NCBI RefSeq assembly: GCF_030733205.1
Contig: NZ_JASHJL010000011.1
Span: 62,001-126,000 of the forward strand
DNA length: 64,000 nt
Direction: 5' to 3'
From: Mameliella sp. MMSF_3455
GTDB lineage: Bacteria; Pseudomonadota; Alphaproteobacteria; Rhodobacterales; Rhodobacteraceae
Shown: one piece after another, positions 25,640-34,721 of the stretch
Layout of the letters: the number at the start of each line of letters is the position of its first letter
Numbering within the stretch: the stretch's first letter is position 1
The notes under the pieces: generated by a model
Databases searched by the model: none
The model's input: the letters and a program-made list of their open reading frames with translations, nothing else
What the model was told of the DNA's origin: nothing
Position numbers and translations under genes: made by a program

Positions 25640-26575
25640 ATGCCCATCAAGCTGCCCTCCGACCTGCCCGCCTTCGACGTGCTCACGCGTGAAGGTGTCA
25701 TGGTCATGACCGAGGAACAGGCAGCCCGGCAGGACATCCGCCCACTGCGCATCGGTCTGCTGAACCTGATGCCCAAGAAGATCCAGACGGAAAACCAGTT
25801 TGCCCGCCTGATCGGGGCCACGCCGCTGCAGATCGAATTCAGCCTGATCCGCATGTCGGAGCACCAGACCAAGAACACCGCCGCCGAGCACATGGAGACC
25901 TTCTATCGGCCCTTCGCCGAGGTCGCGGCCTCCGGTGAGAAGTTCGACGGGCTGATCATCACCGGCGCCCCGATCGAACATCTGCCCTTCGACGAGGTCA
26001 CCTACTGGGACGAGTTGCGCCAGGTCTTCGACTGGACCCAGACCCATGTGCATTCCACCTTCGGCGTCTGCTGGGGCGGGATGGCGATGATCAACCATTT
26101 TCACGGCGTCAAGAAACACATGCTGGAGGCCAAGGCCTTTGGCGCCGTGCGGCACCGCAACCTGGAACCGGCCTCGCCTTACCTGCGCGGGTTCTCCGAC
26201 GACATGGTGATCCCCGTGTCGCGCTGGACGGAAATCCACCGCGAAGAAGTGTCCGCCGCCGGCCTGCCTATCCTCATCGACTCCGAGGACACCGGCCCCT
26301 GCCTGGTCGAGGATTCCTGCCACCGGGCGCTCTATATCTTCAACCATCTGGAATACGACAGCGGCACGCTGAAGGAAGAATACGATCGCGATGTTGCGGC
26401 GGGAAACCCGATCAACGTGCCCGCCAACTATTATCCGGACGACGACCCGTCGAAACCGCCGCAGAACCGGTGGCGCAGCCATGCGCATCTTCTTTACGGA
26501 AACTGGATCAACCAGATCTACCAGTCGACGCCGTTCGAACTATCCTTGATCGGAAAGGCCCCCGTCGACGCCTGA
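25640..26575 (+). CDS. metA: Homoserine O-acyltransferase (MetA family), predicted acetyl-CoA type
   Basis: This 311-residue cytoplasmic enzyme activates homoserine for methionine synthesis. The catalytic Cys is C144 in [10 protein letters not shown], and [15 protein letters not shown] and [10 protein letters not shown] are conserved. The residue aligned with the donor-specificity position is Glu113 (GAPIEHLPF). In the Bacillus cereus enzyme Glu at this position goes with acetyl-CoA, while E. coli MetA has Gly and uses succinyl-CoA. The start follows GTGAAAGGACCC, and a longer open frame upstream is Pro/Arg-rich noise. The long leader suggests regulation ahead of the gene. Confidence 0.95.
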   Translation: MPIKLPSDLPAFDVLTREGVMVMTEEQAARQDIRPLRIGLLNLMPKKIQTENQFARLIGATPLQIEFSLIRMSEHQTKNTAAEHMETFYRPFAEVAASGEKFDGLIITGAPIEHLPFDEVTYWDELRQVFDWTQTHVHSTFGVCWGGMAMINHFHGVKKHMLEAKAFGAVRHRNLEPASPYLRGFSDDMVIPVSRWTEIHREEVSAAGLPILIDSEDTGPCLVEDSCHRALYIFNHLEYDSGTLKEEYDRDVAAGNPINVPANYYPDDDPSKPPQNRWRSHAHLLYGNWINQIYQSTPFELSLIGKAPVDA

Positions 26576-26604
26576 CAGGGGCCCGGTTCGACACGGAGTA
26601 AAAG

Positions 26605-27573
26605 GTGTTGCGTATTCTGGGTGCTGTTCTTCTTCTTTCGCTGCTGGGCGGTTGCGCCGTCACGCAGATCCGCGCCGACCGCATGGAACGCGAGGCAGAG
26701 ACACGCTGGCCCCCCGTAGGCCAGTTCGTCGAGGTCGATGGCCTGCGCGTCCATTACGTCCAGAAAGGCCGCGGACCCGACGTTGTTCTGCTGCACGGGG
26801 CCAGCGGCAACCTGCGCGACTTCACCTTTCAACTGGTCGACCGGCTGGCGCGCGACTATCGCGTGACCGCCTTTGATCGTCCGGGACTGGGCTACACCAC
26901 GCGCGAGGTGCGCTTTCAGGGCGCCTTCAACGCCCGCGCGGAAACCCCGCAGGACCAGGCTGCCGCGCTGGCGGCGGCGGCGGAAAAGCTGGGGATCAGG
27001 CGGCCCGTGGTGGTCGGCCATTCCTTTGGCGGCGCGGTCGCGATGGCCTGGGGGCTGGACCAGGACGCTGCCGCCGTTGTCAGCCTCGGCGGCGCGATCA
27101 TGCCCTGGCCGGGGTCGCTCGACAGCCAGTACCAGGTGCTGGGCAATCCACTGGGCGGCGCGGTCGTGCCGCAATTCGTGACCGCCTACTACGGCAGCGA
27201 CCGCGCCCGGCAGGCGGTGGCGGGCATCTTCGCGCCCCAGGACGTGCCCGAGGGTTACCTCGACCACATCGGCCCCGGCCTCAGCCTGCGGCGCGAGACG
27301 ATCCGCGCCAACGGGCGGCAGGTCGCCGCCCTGCGCCCCGCGCTGGTCGAAATGTCGAAACGCTACCCGCAGATGACAATTCCCGTCGAACTGCTGCATG
27401 GCACCGCCGATACGACCGTGGGCTATGAAATCCACAGCGTTGCCGCCGACAAGCTCTTGCCCAACGCCCGAGTCACCCCGCTGGATGGCGTCGGCCACAT
27501 GCCCCAGCACGCCCGCCCCGGCGCCGTGGTCGAGGCGATCCGACGGGCCGCAGAACGGGCGGGCCTGCGCTGA
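26605..27573 (+). CDS. Alpha/beta hydrolase, predicted lipoprotein
   Basis: A 322-residue alpha/beta hydrolase. The N-terminus has a lipoprotein signal with lipobox LLGGC (Cys near residue 17), so it is probably membrane-anchored on the periplasmic side. The nucleophile elbow is GHSFGG, preceded by VVLLHGASGNLRDF (oxyanion hole) and followed by a C-terminal His in GVGHMPQHARP. The acid is probably the Asp in LLHGTADTTVG. Substrate is unknown. The start is GTG with CGGAG 6-7 nt upstream. It lies 29 nt after metA, so it may share its transcript. Confidence 0.82.
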   Translation: MLRILGAVLLLSLLGGCAVTQIRADRMEREAETRWPPVGQFVEVDGLRVHYVQKGRGPDVVLLHGASGNLRDFTFQLVDRLARDYRVTAFDRPGLGYTTREVRFQGAFNARAETPQDQAAALAAAAEKLGIRRPVVVGHSFGGAVAMAWGLDQDAAAVVSLGGAIMPWPGSLDSQYQVLGNPLGGAVVPQFVTAYYGSDRARQAVAGIFAPQDVPEGYLDHIGPGLSLRRETIRANGRQVAALRPALVEMSKRYPQMTIPVELLHGTADTTVGYEIHSVAADKLLPNARVTPLDGVGHMPQHARPGAVVEAIRRAAERAGLR

Positions 27574-27671
27574 TCCCCGCCCCCGTCCGGGCCGTCACGG
27601 GGGCGACAATGGTTTGCGTTAATCCTCTTAACATCCCATAGTGCCGGTCACTTAGACGCGCGAGGCCCTCC

Positions 27672-28541
27672 ATGACGCTCCCCTTCGACGGCGCCATCTC
27701 CAGCTACTTCGAGCATGACGCCCCCAAGCCCGTGCGCGAGGCGATCAGCCGCGCCGACAAGGACGACATCCTCGACACCAGCTATCCCTATTCCGAGGAG
27801 ATGAAGCGCAAGACCTACGACAAGGAGATGGAACGCCTGCAGATCGAGCTGGTCAAGATGCAGGCCTGGGCCAAGGAAAGCGGCGCCCGCCTTGCGCTGG
27901 TCTTCGAGGGACGCGACGCCGCCGGCAAGGGCGGCACGATCAAGCGTTTCCGGATGAACCTCAACCCGCGCGGCGCCCGTGTCGTGGCGCTTGGCAAACC
28001 CTCGGACACCGAGGCCACGCAATGGTATTTCCAGCGCTACATCGACCACCTGCCGGCAGCCGGGGAAATCGTCTTTTTCGACCGGTCCTGGTACAACCGG
28101 GGCGTGGTCGAGCATGTCTTCGGCTTTTGCGACAACGCACAGCGCGAGCATTTCTTCAGCCAGGTCCCCGCCTTCGAAAAGATGCTGGTGGACGAGGGCA
28201 TCCATGTCTTCAAGTTCTGGCTGAACGTCGGCCGCGCCGAACAGTTGCGTCGCTTTCTGAAGCGCGAGAACGACCCGCTGAAACAGTGGAAGCTCAGCCG
28301 TATCGACGTCGAGGGGCTGGCCCGCTGGGATGCCTATTCCGCTGCCATCCAGGAAACCCTGACCCGCACACATACCTCCCCCGCGCCCTGGACGGTGGTC
28401 CGTTCGGACGACAAGAAACGCGCCCGGCTGGCCGCAATCCGCCATGTGCTGACCCATCTCGATTACGCGCGCAAGAACAGCAAGGCCCTGGGCGCGCCCG
28501 ATTCCAAGGTCCTGGGCGGGCCGGAGATCTGGGAGGCCTGA
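27672..28541 (+). CDS. ppk2: Polyphosphate kinase 2
   Basis: This 289-residue kinase transfers phosphate between polyphosphate and nucleoside diphosphates. Walker A is GRDAAGKGG near residue 79, and the Walker B region is [16 protein letters not shown]. The lid region has the conserved [15 protein letters not shown]. The one-domain length fits class I PPK2, which usually favours NDP phosphorylation from polyphosphate. The start is an ATG after GAGGCCCTCC. The TetR gene follows after 10 nt, so the two are probably cotranscribed. Confidence 0.95.
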   Translation: MTLPFDGAISSYFEHDAPKPVREAISRADKDDILDTSYPYSEEMKRKTYDKEMERLQIELVKMQAWAKESGARLALVFEGRDAAGKGGTIKRFRMNLNPRGARVVALGKPSDTEATQWYFQRYIDHLPAAGEIVFFDRSWYNRGVVEHVFGFCDNAQREHFFSQVPAFEKMLVDEGIHVFKFWLNVGRAEQLRRFLKRENDPLKQWKLSRIDVEGLARWDAYSAAIQETLTRTHTSPAPWTVVRSDDKKRARLAAIRHVLTHLDYARKNSKALGAPDSKVLGGPEIWEA

Positions 28542-28551
28542 GGGGCCGGAC

Positions 28552-29172
28552 ATGGTCAAGAAACGCGGATACCATCACGGCAACCTGCGCCAGGCCCTGG
28601 TCGAGGCCGCGCTGAAGCTGATCGAGCAGAAAGGCCCCTCGGGCTTTACCCTCTCGGAGGCGGCGAAACAGGCCGGCGTCACCCCGGCGGCGGTCTACCG
28701 GCATTTTTCCGGCCGCGAGGACCTGATCGCCGAAGCCGCGCGGCAGGGCTACGAGATATTCGCCGATGTCATGCAATACGCCTATGACAAGGGCCAACCC
28801 TCGGCGCTGGCCGCCTTCGAGGCGACGGGCCGGGCCTACCTGGCGTTTGCGCGCAAATATCCCGGCCACTACATCGCGATGTTCGAATCCGGCGTTTCGG
28901 TCAACCATTCTCCGGAACTGGCGATGGCCTCGTCCCGGGCGCGCGCGGTGCTGGAAACCGCGGCAGAGAAGCTCTCGCAGCATATTCCGCCCGAAAAACG
29001 TCCGCCCCCGGCGATGTTCTCGGCCCATGTCTGGGCTCTCAGTCACGGGGTTGTCGAGCTTTTCGCCCGCAACTCGCCCGGCACCCAGGCCCCCTTCCCG
29101 CCCGAGGACCTGCTGGAATCGGGCATCGGCGTCTACCTGCGCGGATTGGGCCTGATACCGCCGGATCAATAG
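28552..29172 (+). CDS. TetR/AcrR family transcriptional regulator
   Basis: This 206-residue regulator has an N-terminal TetR helix-turn-helix (LRQALVEAALKLIEQ, then LSEAAKQAGVTPAAVYRHF) and a C-terminal ligand domain of the WHG type (SAHVWALSHGVVELFARN). The N-terminus YHHGNLRQAL is typical of the WHG subgroup. The ligand and target genes are not evident. Being 10 nt behind ppk2 it may control that unit, but no operator is recognised. The stop is followed by a copy of the intergenic repeat element. Confidence 0.88.
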   Translation: MVKKRGYHHGNLRQALVEAALKLIEQKGPSGFTLSEAAKQAGVTPAAVYRHFSGREDLIAEAARQGYEIFADVMQYAYDKGQPSALAAFEATGRAYLAFARKYPGHYIAMFESGVSVNHSPELAMASSRARAVLETAAEKLSQHIPPEKRPPPAMFSAHVWALSHGVVELFARNSPGTQAPFPPEDLLESGIGVYLRGLGLIPPDQ

Positions 29173-29198
29173 AAGCGGCCGGGTGGCGGCTTGCCCCC

Positions 29199-29250
29199 GC
29201 TTGCCACAGGCAAGCCGCCCGAGGTATTTCCGGCCCAGCGAAACGACAGG
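29199..29250 (+). repeat. Short intergenic repeat, copy 1
   Basis: Hairpin GCTTGCC-ACA-GGCAAGC is followed by CGCCCGAGGTATTTC and CGGCCCAGCGAAACGACAGG. It resembles copies near 31186-31230 (reverse strand) and 48041-48073. It sits between the TetR and sulfotransferase genes and may act as a terminator for TetR. Confidence 0.55.
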
Positions 29251-29281
29251 CGCGCGCCATGACCGCCGCCAGGGAGCCAGG

Positions 29282-30145
29282 ATGACCAAGACCTTCTTTC
29301 TCGGCCTCGGGGGCCAGAAATGCGGATCCTCCTGGATCCAGGCCTACCTGGCACGCCAGCCGGGATCGGATTTCGGCCGCTTGGGGGAATACCAGTCCTG
29401 GGAACATCACAGCGGCGGCGTCTTTGCCCGCTACCGCGCGCCCGAACCCTCCACTCTGGGCAAGCTGCGCGCCCGTGCCAAGATCGCGCTCGGCGCGCCG
29501 GAGCCGGCGGCGCATCTGCGCTGGCGCCTGCAACAGGACGAAAACGCCTATTTCGACTATTTCGCCGGGCTTCTCGCACAGGACGGGATCACGCGCACGG
29601 GTGACATCACCCCCTCCTACGCGGCGCTTCCCGCCGATACTCTGGCCCGCATTCGCGACGGGTTCGCCAGCCGGGGCATCGCCGTCAAGCTGCTGTTCTC
29701 CATGCGCGACCCGGTCGACCGCCTGCGCTCTCACATGCGGATGGAAATGGAAAAGGGCCGCCTGCCAGAGGCCGCCGAGAACGAGGCTCCCCTGCGCGCC
29801 TTCTACGCCACCCCGGAGGCCGAGGCGCGCAGCCGTTACGATCTGACCCTGTCGGCCATAGAGGCGGTCTTTGACCCCGGCGACGTCTTTCTGACCCCGT
29901 TCGAGACGCTGTTCACGGCCAATGGAATCGCCGACCTGTCGCGCTTTGCGGATGTGGCGGTGGATGCCCAGGCCGGGATGCGCGCGGTCAACAGCCGCGC
30001 CAAGGGATCGGGCCTTTCGGAAGACCTGGAAGGCGAAATCGCCTGCCACTATGCCCCCGTCTACGAGGCAGCGGCCCTCCGCCTGCCCCAGGTCGCCGAG
30101 GCCTGGCCCTCGGCCCGTTTCGTGCTGCCGCCTACCAGCGCATGA
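29282..30145 (+). CDS. Sulfotransferase family protein
   Basis: A 287-residue protein beginning with a sulfotransferase-type PAPS-binding loop (FFLGLGGQKCGSSWIQAYL), with a second conserved stretch LLFSMRDPVDRLRSHMRME that fits the 3'-phosphate-binding region. It probably sulfates a carbohydrate or other small acceptor, but the acceptor is unknown. The start is the ATG after AGGGAGCCAGG. Its 3' end overlaps the convergent glycosyltransferase gene by 14 bp. The two together suggest a role in surface polysaccharide modification, which is inference. Confidence 0.8.
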   Translation: MTKTFFLGLGGQKCGSSWIQAYLARQPGSDFGRLGEYQSWEHHSGGVFARYRAPEPSTLGKLRARAKIALGAPEPAAHLRWRLQQDENAYFDYFAGLLAQDGITRTGDITPSYAALPADTLARIRDGFASRGIAVKLLFSMRDPVDRLRSHMRMEMEKGRLPEAAENEAPLRAFYATPEAEARSRYDLTLSAIEAVFDPGDVFLTPFETLFTANGIADLSRFADVAVDAQAGMRAVNSRAKGSGLSEDLEGEIACHYAPVYEAAALRLPQVAEAWPSARFVLPPTSA

Positions 30146-31169
30146 GCCCGCAGCGCAGCAGCTGCGCCGGTCCTTCGTAGGACACAGAGCTCTCATCGAG
30201 GAATCCATCCTCGACGTCCTGCATACGCTCCAGCAATTGGGCGTAATATCGATACTTGGCGGCAGCGTTGGCATGGGCGCCCCAGGCGGTCGCCCGGTCG
30301 ATCTTGTCGGCAAACTGCGCCGTAAAGACGAAGTGCGCCACCGTCAGCAGCACCTCGGACGAGGGGGCCAAGTTGCCATAATGTGACCCGGTCAGGCGGC
30401 TTTGCGCATCGCGCAGCACCAGCGGCGTCTTGTGTCGGGGCGATTTCTGGAACTGCTGCGCCTTCTTGGCGCGCGACGACATCCAGACCCGCTGCCAGCC
30501 CCGGCGCACCACCTGCGGTTCGACCCCGTACCGTTTGAACAGCCGGGCCGTCTTGGACTTGCCCAGCAGCTCGGGCTGGGCGCCCGGCCGCAGGGCGACC
30601 AGCGGCTCGCACTGGAAATACGGATAGGCCTTGATCAGCGCGTCGAAATTCTGCGGCAGTTCCCCTTTCAATCCATCGGCCGAGGCCGGAAAGAACTCCA
30701 CCACCGAGGCCACCGCCGAAGGCGCGCCTTCTGTCCGCAACCGGTCGACCACCTCACGGATCGAGGTGACACCCAATGGCAGGAACAGAAACTCATCCGC
30801 GTCGACATAACCGACAAAGGCACCATCGAAGAAAAGATGCGGCAGGGCGATCTTGAAATAGGTCCCCGCCCGCTCCTCTCGCACGGCCCCGTCCGGATCA
30901 CGATAGCGCAGCAGATCCCCGAAAGAGAGGTCCGAGTGCATCACCACCACGTCCGGCTGCGCGCACAGATAATCGAACGATCCGTCGTCGCTGGCATCGT
31001 CCCAGATCAGGAATTGTTCGAACCCGATGGCGCGATGATGGTCCAGCCAGGCCGGCAGGAAACCCATCTCGTTCTTCATCGTGGAAAACAGCGTCAGCCG
31101 CTCGGCATCGACCGTCCCCGACACAACATGCGCCAGCCTGCCCGCATCCTCGATCCCGACCGTTTCCAC
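30132..31169 (-). CDS. Glycosyltransferase family 2-type protein
   Basis: A 345-residue protein with the GT2-like core STMKNEMGFLPAWLDHH followed by FEQFLIWDDASDDGS, and the acidic metal-binding motif VGYVDADEFLF. It fits the group of bacterial proteins with a GT2/GT92-type domain. It probably transfers a sugar to a surface glycan, with donor and acceptor unknown. I chose a GTG start (VETVGIEDAG) because AAGAAGGGGGG lies upstream and the repeat element lies before it; an ATG at 31232 inside the repeat is the alternative. It lies downstream of rpsI but behind that gene's terminator. Confidence 0.75.
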   Translation of the reverse strand: METVGIEDAGRLAHVVSGTVDAERLTLFSTMKNEMGFLPAWLDHHRAIGFEQFLIWDDASDDGSFDYLCAQPDVVVMHSDLSFGDLLRYRDPDGAVREERAGTYFKIALPHLFFDGAFVGYVDADEFLFLPLGVTSIREVVDRLRTEGAPSAVASVVEFFPASADGLKGELPQNFDALIKAYPYFQCEPLVALRPGAQPELLGKSKTARLFKRYGVEPQVVRRGWQRVWMSSRAKKAQQFQKSPRHKTPLVLRDAQSRLTGSHYGNLAPSSEVLLTVAHFVFTAQFADKIDRATAWGAHANAAAKYRYYAQLLERMQDVEDGFLDESSVSYEGPAQLLRCGLMRW

Positions 31170-31185
31170 CCGCGCTGCCCCCCTT

Positions 31186-31230
31186 CTTTCCTGCGTCCCC
31201 AATACCTCCGGGGGCTTGCCACAGGCAAGC
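31186..31230 (-). repeat. Short intergenic repeat, copy 2
   Basis: On the minus strand, GCTTGCC-TGT-GGCAAGC is followed by CCCCGGAGGTATT and a CAGGAAAG end. It is similar to copy 1 and lies between the rpsI terminator and the glycosyltransferase start, so part of the element may form that gene's leader. Confidence 0.55.
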
Positions 31231-31253
31231 ATCGGGCCGGAACCCCCACACCC

Positions 31254-31280
31254 AAAAAAGAAGGGGCCCCGAAGGGCCCC
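31254..31280 (-). terminator. Terminator after rpsI
   Basis: On the minus strand, GGGGCCC-TTCG-GGGCCCC is followed by CTTCTTTTTT. It is a typical UUCG-loop intrinsic terminator for the rplM-rpsI operon. Confidence 0.9.
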
Positions 31281-31302
31281 TGCAATCGCGATGTCGAAAC
31301 AT

Positions 31303-31791
31303 TTAGCGCTTCGAGAACTGGAACGAACGACGCGCCTTGCGCTTACCGAACTTCTTACGCTCGACGACACGGCTGTCGCGGGTCAGGAAGCCGGCCGCCT
31401 TGAGCGGGCCGCGCAGCGAGGGATCGTACAGTTGCAGCGCCTTCGAGACACCGTGCTTGACCGCGCCGGCCTGACCGGTCAGACCGCCGCCCTTGACGGT
31501 GGCATAGACGTCGAATTCGCCTTCGACACCGGCCACCTGGAACGGCTGGCGCAGGATCAGCTGCAGAACCGGACGGGCAAAGTACTTGTCCATTTCCTTG
31601 CCGTTGACGGTGACCTTGCCGGAGCCCGGCTTGATCCAGACGCGGGCCACCGCGTCCTTCCGCTTGCCGGTGGCATAGGAGCGGCCCAGCTCGTCACGGA
31701 CCGGCTCACGCGGGGTTTCCTCGGCGACGACGACGTCCTCGACGCCGGCTGCTGCGCCCAGCTCTTCCAGAGAGTTGATCTGATCAGCCAT
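31303..31791 (-). CDS. rpsI: 30S ribosomal protein S9
   Basis: This 162-residue protein of the small subunit head is recognised by [20 protein letters not shown], the central [20 protein letters not shown] and the invariant basic C-terminus FQFSKR, which reaches the P-site tRNA. The N-terminal acidic extension of about 35 residues is usual in alphaproteobacteria. The start codon shares one base with the rplM stop (TAATG), so it is coupled to rplM. Confidence 0.98.
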   Translation of the reverse strand: MADQINSLEELGAAAGVEDVVVAEETPREPVRDELGRSYATGKRKDAVARVWIKPGSGKVTVNGKEMDKYFARPVLQLILRQPFQVAGVEGEFDVYATVKGGGLTGQAGAVKHGVSKALQLYDPSLRGPLKAAGFLTRDSRVVERKKFGKRKARRSFQFSKR

Positions 31792-32255
31792 TATTTCGCC
31801 ACCCGGGTGTTCTTGGAGTTCTTCGATTTCACGTCCAGAACCTCGGGGTTCTGGGCTTCGTGCGGATGCTCGGCGCCGGCGTAGATGCGCAGGTTGGTCA
31901 GCACCTTGCGCGACAGGCGGTTGCCCGGCAGCATGCGCTTGACGGCCTGGAAGACGACGCGCTCGGGGTGGGCGCCTTCAAGGATCTGCGCCTTGGTGCG
32001 CGACTTGATGCCGCCCGGGTGGCCGGTGTGCCAGTAGAAGTGCTCGTCGCGCTTCTTGCCGGTCAGCTGCACCTTGTCCGCGTTCACGATGATGACGTTG
32101 TCACCACAGTCCATGTGCGGGGTGAAGGAAGGCTTGTGCTTGCCGCGCAGCCGCGTGGCGACGATCGAGGCAAGACGACCCAGAACGAGGCCTTCGGCGT
32201 CGATCACGATCCATTTCTTGTCGATGTCTGCCGGAGTTGCAGAGTAGGTTTTCAT
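31791..32255 (-). CDS. rplM: 50S ribosomal protein L13
   Basis: This 154-residue large-subunit protein is recognised by [18 protein letters not shown], the central [20 protein letters not shown] and [20 protein letters not shown]. It is the first gene of the rplM-rpsI operon. The upstream 250-nt stretch is AT-richer than its surroundings and probably holds promoters for both this operon and the divergent membrane-protein gene, though I cannot fix a -35/-10 pair with confidence. Confidence 0.98.
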   Translation of the reverse strand: MKTYSATPADIDKKWIVIDAEGLVLGRLASIVATRLRGKHKPSFTPHMDCGDNVIIVNADKVQLTGKKRDEHFYWHTGHPGGIKSRTKAQILEGAHPERVVFQAVKRMLPGNRLSRKVLTNLRIYAGAEHPHEAQNPEVLDVKSKNSKNTRVAK

Positions 32256-32513
32256 ATGTATCGGTCCGTTTCGAGTGAGAAAGCCGAGGCGAAGCCCCGG
32301 CCCTGAATTCGATTGCGCCGTTATACGCAGGCAATTTTCCCAGTCAAGCGCGCGGTCGCAGAATTAATTGTACAAAATCAATCGCTTGAGATTACGGTAT
32401 CATATTACCCCAAATTTTCGCACCTCTCGACCACCGCACAAGGTCAGGGAATACTGCCTTGCGATAGGTCTGGCCGCCATGCAGTCTGCGCCCGAACAAC
32501 GACAAGACCCCCG

Positions 32514-32837
32514 ATGCAACCATTTTCTCTTCTCGGTCCGCTCCTGTCCGGCCTCGCCCTTTTGGCACTGTCGACCGCCATTGGCGCCGGGGCCATGCGC
32601 AAGCTGGTCCACGTCTACGAGGCCAAGCACGAGCTGAAACAGGGATCCGCCGGGTTTCTGCGAACCATCGCGGGATGGTCCTGGATCGCGATCTGGGCAA
32701 TGGCCACCTGGTTCCTGGCCACGATCATCGGCGACTGGGGCGCTTCGGGCGATCTCGACGGTGCCATCGCGCGGTCCTGGCTGAGGCTTGAAGTCCTGCT
32801 GCACATCGCCAGCGCGCTTTCGGACGCGGATTCATGA
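32514..32837 (+). CDS. Small hypothetical membrane protein
   Basis: The protein is 107 residues with two hydrophobic segments (LLGPLLSGLALLALSTAIGAGA at the N-terminus and WSWIAIWAMATWFLATIIGDW in the middle), joined by a charged loop. I do not recognise a family. The stop overlaps the start of the zinc-ribbon gene by 4 nt (ATGA), so the two are translationally coupled and probably act together. The ATG follows a weak purine stretch, and no earlier start gives a better N-terminus. Confidence 0.6.
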   Translation: MQPFSLLGPLLSGLALLALSTAIGAGAMRKLVHVYEAKHELKQGSAGFLRTIAGWSWIAIWAMATWFLATIIGDWGASGDLDGAIARSWLRLEVLLHIASALSDADS

Positions 32838-33880
32838 ACGTCATCGACACCGACCAGTCAGAGCTCCGCTGCCCGAACTGCGGCGGCCAGTGTCTCTACG
32901 ATCCTGCCGTGCAGGCGCTGGCCTGCACCAGTTGCGGCGACACCCGGACGCTGGAAACGCCCTGGGACGGGGCCGCCAGCGCCGAAACGGACTATCACGC
33001 CGACACGCCCGAAACCCTGCCGCCCGACCTGCCCGACAGCCGCGCCCACCGTTGCGAAACCTGCGGCGGAGAAGTGGTCTTTACCGGTGCCGCCCTGTCG
33101 GACCGCTGCCCCTATTGCGATGGCGCCGTTGTGCTGTCCTCGGCGGACACGGGCTATCGCACCACTGCGCTGATTCCGTTTCGCGTCCCGGAAAAGGACG
33201 CGCAGAAACATGCGCTGGACTGGGTGCGCGGCCGGCTCGCGGCCCCCAAGGACCTGGCCGCGACCGTGGAAAAGGGCCGTGTCGCAGGGCTTTTTGCGCC
33301 TTTCTGGACCTTCGACAGCACCGAGGCCGTGGACTACTGGGCCAGCTACACCACCGGCAGCGGCAAGAACCGCCGTACCCGGCGCACCAGTGGCAGCATG
33401 ACCGTGGATTTCGACGACCTTCTGATGCCCGCCAGCCCGCATGTCACGCCACTGATCCGCGACGGCATCCTGCATCATTTCGACCCCCGCCGCCTGCGCC
33501 CCTACCGCGCCGGATACCTCGCCGGTTTCGCCGCCGAACGCCATCACCAGAGCGTCGCCGAAGGCCTGGCCGCCAACGAGGCGGACAAGCGGCTGCTGAT
33601 CCGCAACCGCATCAAGGGCCACATCAACAAGAGCCGCGTGTCCAACATCGGCTTCAACGCCGACACCTCGGGCATCCGCTATCGCCGCATCCTGCTGCCG
33701 GTCTGGATCCTGCACTATCGCTGGAACGACACGCCGATGAAGGTAGTCGTCTCCGGCCTCGACGGGCGCACCTTCGGCGAACGCCCCTTCTGCCGCTGGA
33801 AGCTGACGGGATACGCCGCCCTGGCCAGCCTGGCGGTGATCGGCTTCGGCCTGTTCTGGGGCATCGGCGCCGCGCCCTGA
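32834..33880 (+). CDS. Zinc-ribbon protein with C-terminal TM helix
   Basis: A 348-residue protein with two CxxC zinc-ribbon pairs at the N-terminus (CPNCGG and CTSCG; CETCGG and CPYCDG). A long soluble middle contains SYTTGSGKNRRTRRTSG and the Arg-rich SGIRYRRILLPVWILHYRW. A single TM helix lies near the C-terminus (YAALASLAVIGFGLFWGI). TFIIB-type zinc-ribbon proteins of this layout are widespread but functionally unassigned. They are probably anchored at the inner membrane with the ribbons in the cytoplasm. It is coupled by ATGA to the small membrane protein upstream. Confidence 0.7.
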   Translation: MNVIDTDQSELRCPNCGGQCLYDPAVQALACTSCGDTRTLETPWDGAASAETDYHADTPETLPPDLPDSRAHRCETCGGEVVFTGAALSDRCPYCDGAVVLSSADTGYRTTALIPFRVPEKDAQKHALDWVRGRLAAPKDLAATVEKGRVAGLFAPFWTFDSTEAVDYWASYTTGSGKNRRTRRTSGSMTVDFDDLLMPASPHVTPLIRDGILHHFDPRRLRPYRAGYLAGFAAERHHQSVAEGLAANEADKRLLIRNRIKGHINKSRVSNIGFNADTSGIRYRRILLPVWILHYRWNDTPMKVVVSGLDGRTFGERPFCRWKLTGYAALASLAVIGFGLFWGIGAAP

Positions 33881-33996
33881 CCGCCCTGTTCCGAACGCAT
33901 GGCGGATTTTCTCGCGCTTGCAGAAATTTTCTCTTGAACGACTCAAGGCAGGCTCTTAGGTGGGCCTTACTTTCGGACCCGATCCCAACCCGGACG

Positions 33997-34014
33997 CCCA
34001 GCCATCGTGCTGGG
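33997..34014 (+). promoter_or_regulatory. Hairpin in the speD leader
   Basis: CCCAGC-CATCGT-GCTGGG, a 6-bp stem with a 6-nt loop, lies about 70 nt before the speD start. A CTTGA-ACGAC-TCAAG inverted repeat lies further upstream (33934-33948). Either could be part of a regulated leader, but no known riboswitch is recognised. Confidence 0.3.
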
Positions 34015-34081
34015 CTCATGTGTCTTCGGGGGGCGCTAAGGGACCGACTGGAACGCACTGCTGGCTTGAAGGAGGCATGTC

Positions 34082-34603
34082 ATGAAGGACATCAACCTCT
34101 TCCAACTGGGGTACGGTCTGGAGACAGGCGCCCAAGAGGAAGACACCACCCGGGGTCTGGCCCCCGCAAATGAATCCGTGATGCCGCGCGACGTCTTTGA
34201 CGAAAACCGCGACGATCACTTCATCCGCCGCGACGGCAGCGTCTTTGCGGGCACCCACCTGATCATCGAAGTGGTCGACGGAGAGGGTCTCGACGACGAG
34301 GCGCGCATCCAGCAGGCCTTTCGCGACTGCGTGGACACCTGCGGCGCGACCCTGCTGCACATCCACACGCACAAGTTCAGCCCCCAGGGCGTGAGCGGCG
34401 TGGCCGTGCTGGCCGAAAGCCATATCTCGGTCCACACATGGCCGGAAATCGGCTACGGCGCCTTCGACGTCTTCATGTGCGGCGATGCCGAACCGTGGAA
34501 GGCCGTCGATGTTTTGGGCCGCGCCTTCTCGACTGCCGACGTCCGCGTCAAGGAACTCAAGCGCGGCGAAGGCGTGGTTGCCGAGGCCGGCGTCGCCGCC
34601 TGA
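34082..34603 (+). CDS. speD: S-adenosylmethionine decarboxylase proenzyme
   Basis: This 173-residue enzyme decarboxylates S-adenosylmethionine to give the aminopropyl donor for spermidine. The self-cleavage site is the Glu-Ser bond in AESHISVHTWPE, with Ser113 becoming the pyruvoyl group. HKFSPQGVSGVAVL precedes it and the Cys in FDVFMCGD follows. About 50 N-terminal residues extend beyond the compact class 1B enzymes, and their role is unknown. The start has a strong GAAGGAGG. speE follows on the same strand behind a terminator hairpin. Confidence 0.93.
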   Translation: MKDINLFQLGYGLETGAQEEDTTRGLAPANESVMPRDVFDENRDDHFIRRDGSVFAGTHLIIEVVDGEGLDDEARIQQAFRDCVDTCGATLLHIHTHKFSPQGVSGVAVLAESHISVHTWPEIGYGAFDVFMCGDAEPWKAVDVLGRAFSTADVRVKELKRGEGVVAEAGVAA

Positions 34604-34627
34604 CCAATCCGCGCAGATCGCGTCAAA

Positions 34628-34651
34628 GGGCGGCCCCTGCCGCCCTTTTTT
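34628..34651 (+). terminator. Terminator between speD and speE
   Basis: GGGCGGC-CCCT-GCCGCCC is followed by six T. It should stop most transcripts after speD, so speE would depend on read-through or its own promoter. Confidence 0.88.
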
Positions 34652-34721
34652 CATTGCCCCCGTCGAGGTGGCCGGACCGCCCGCTATCCTCGCGCCCGCA
34701 TACCGCAAGGAGACCGACCCG

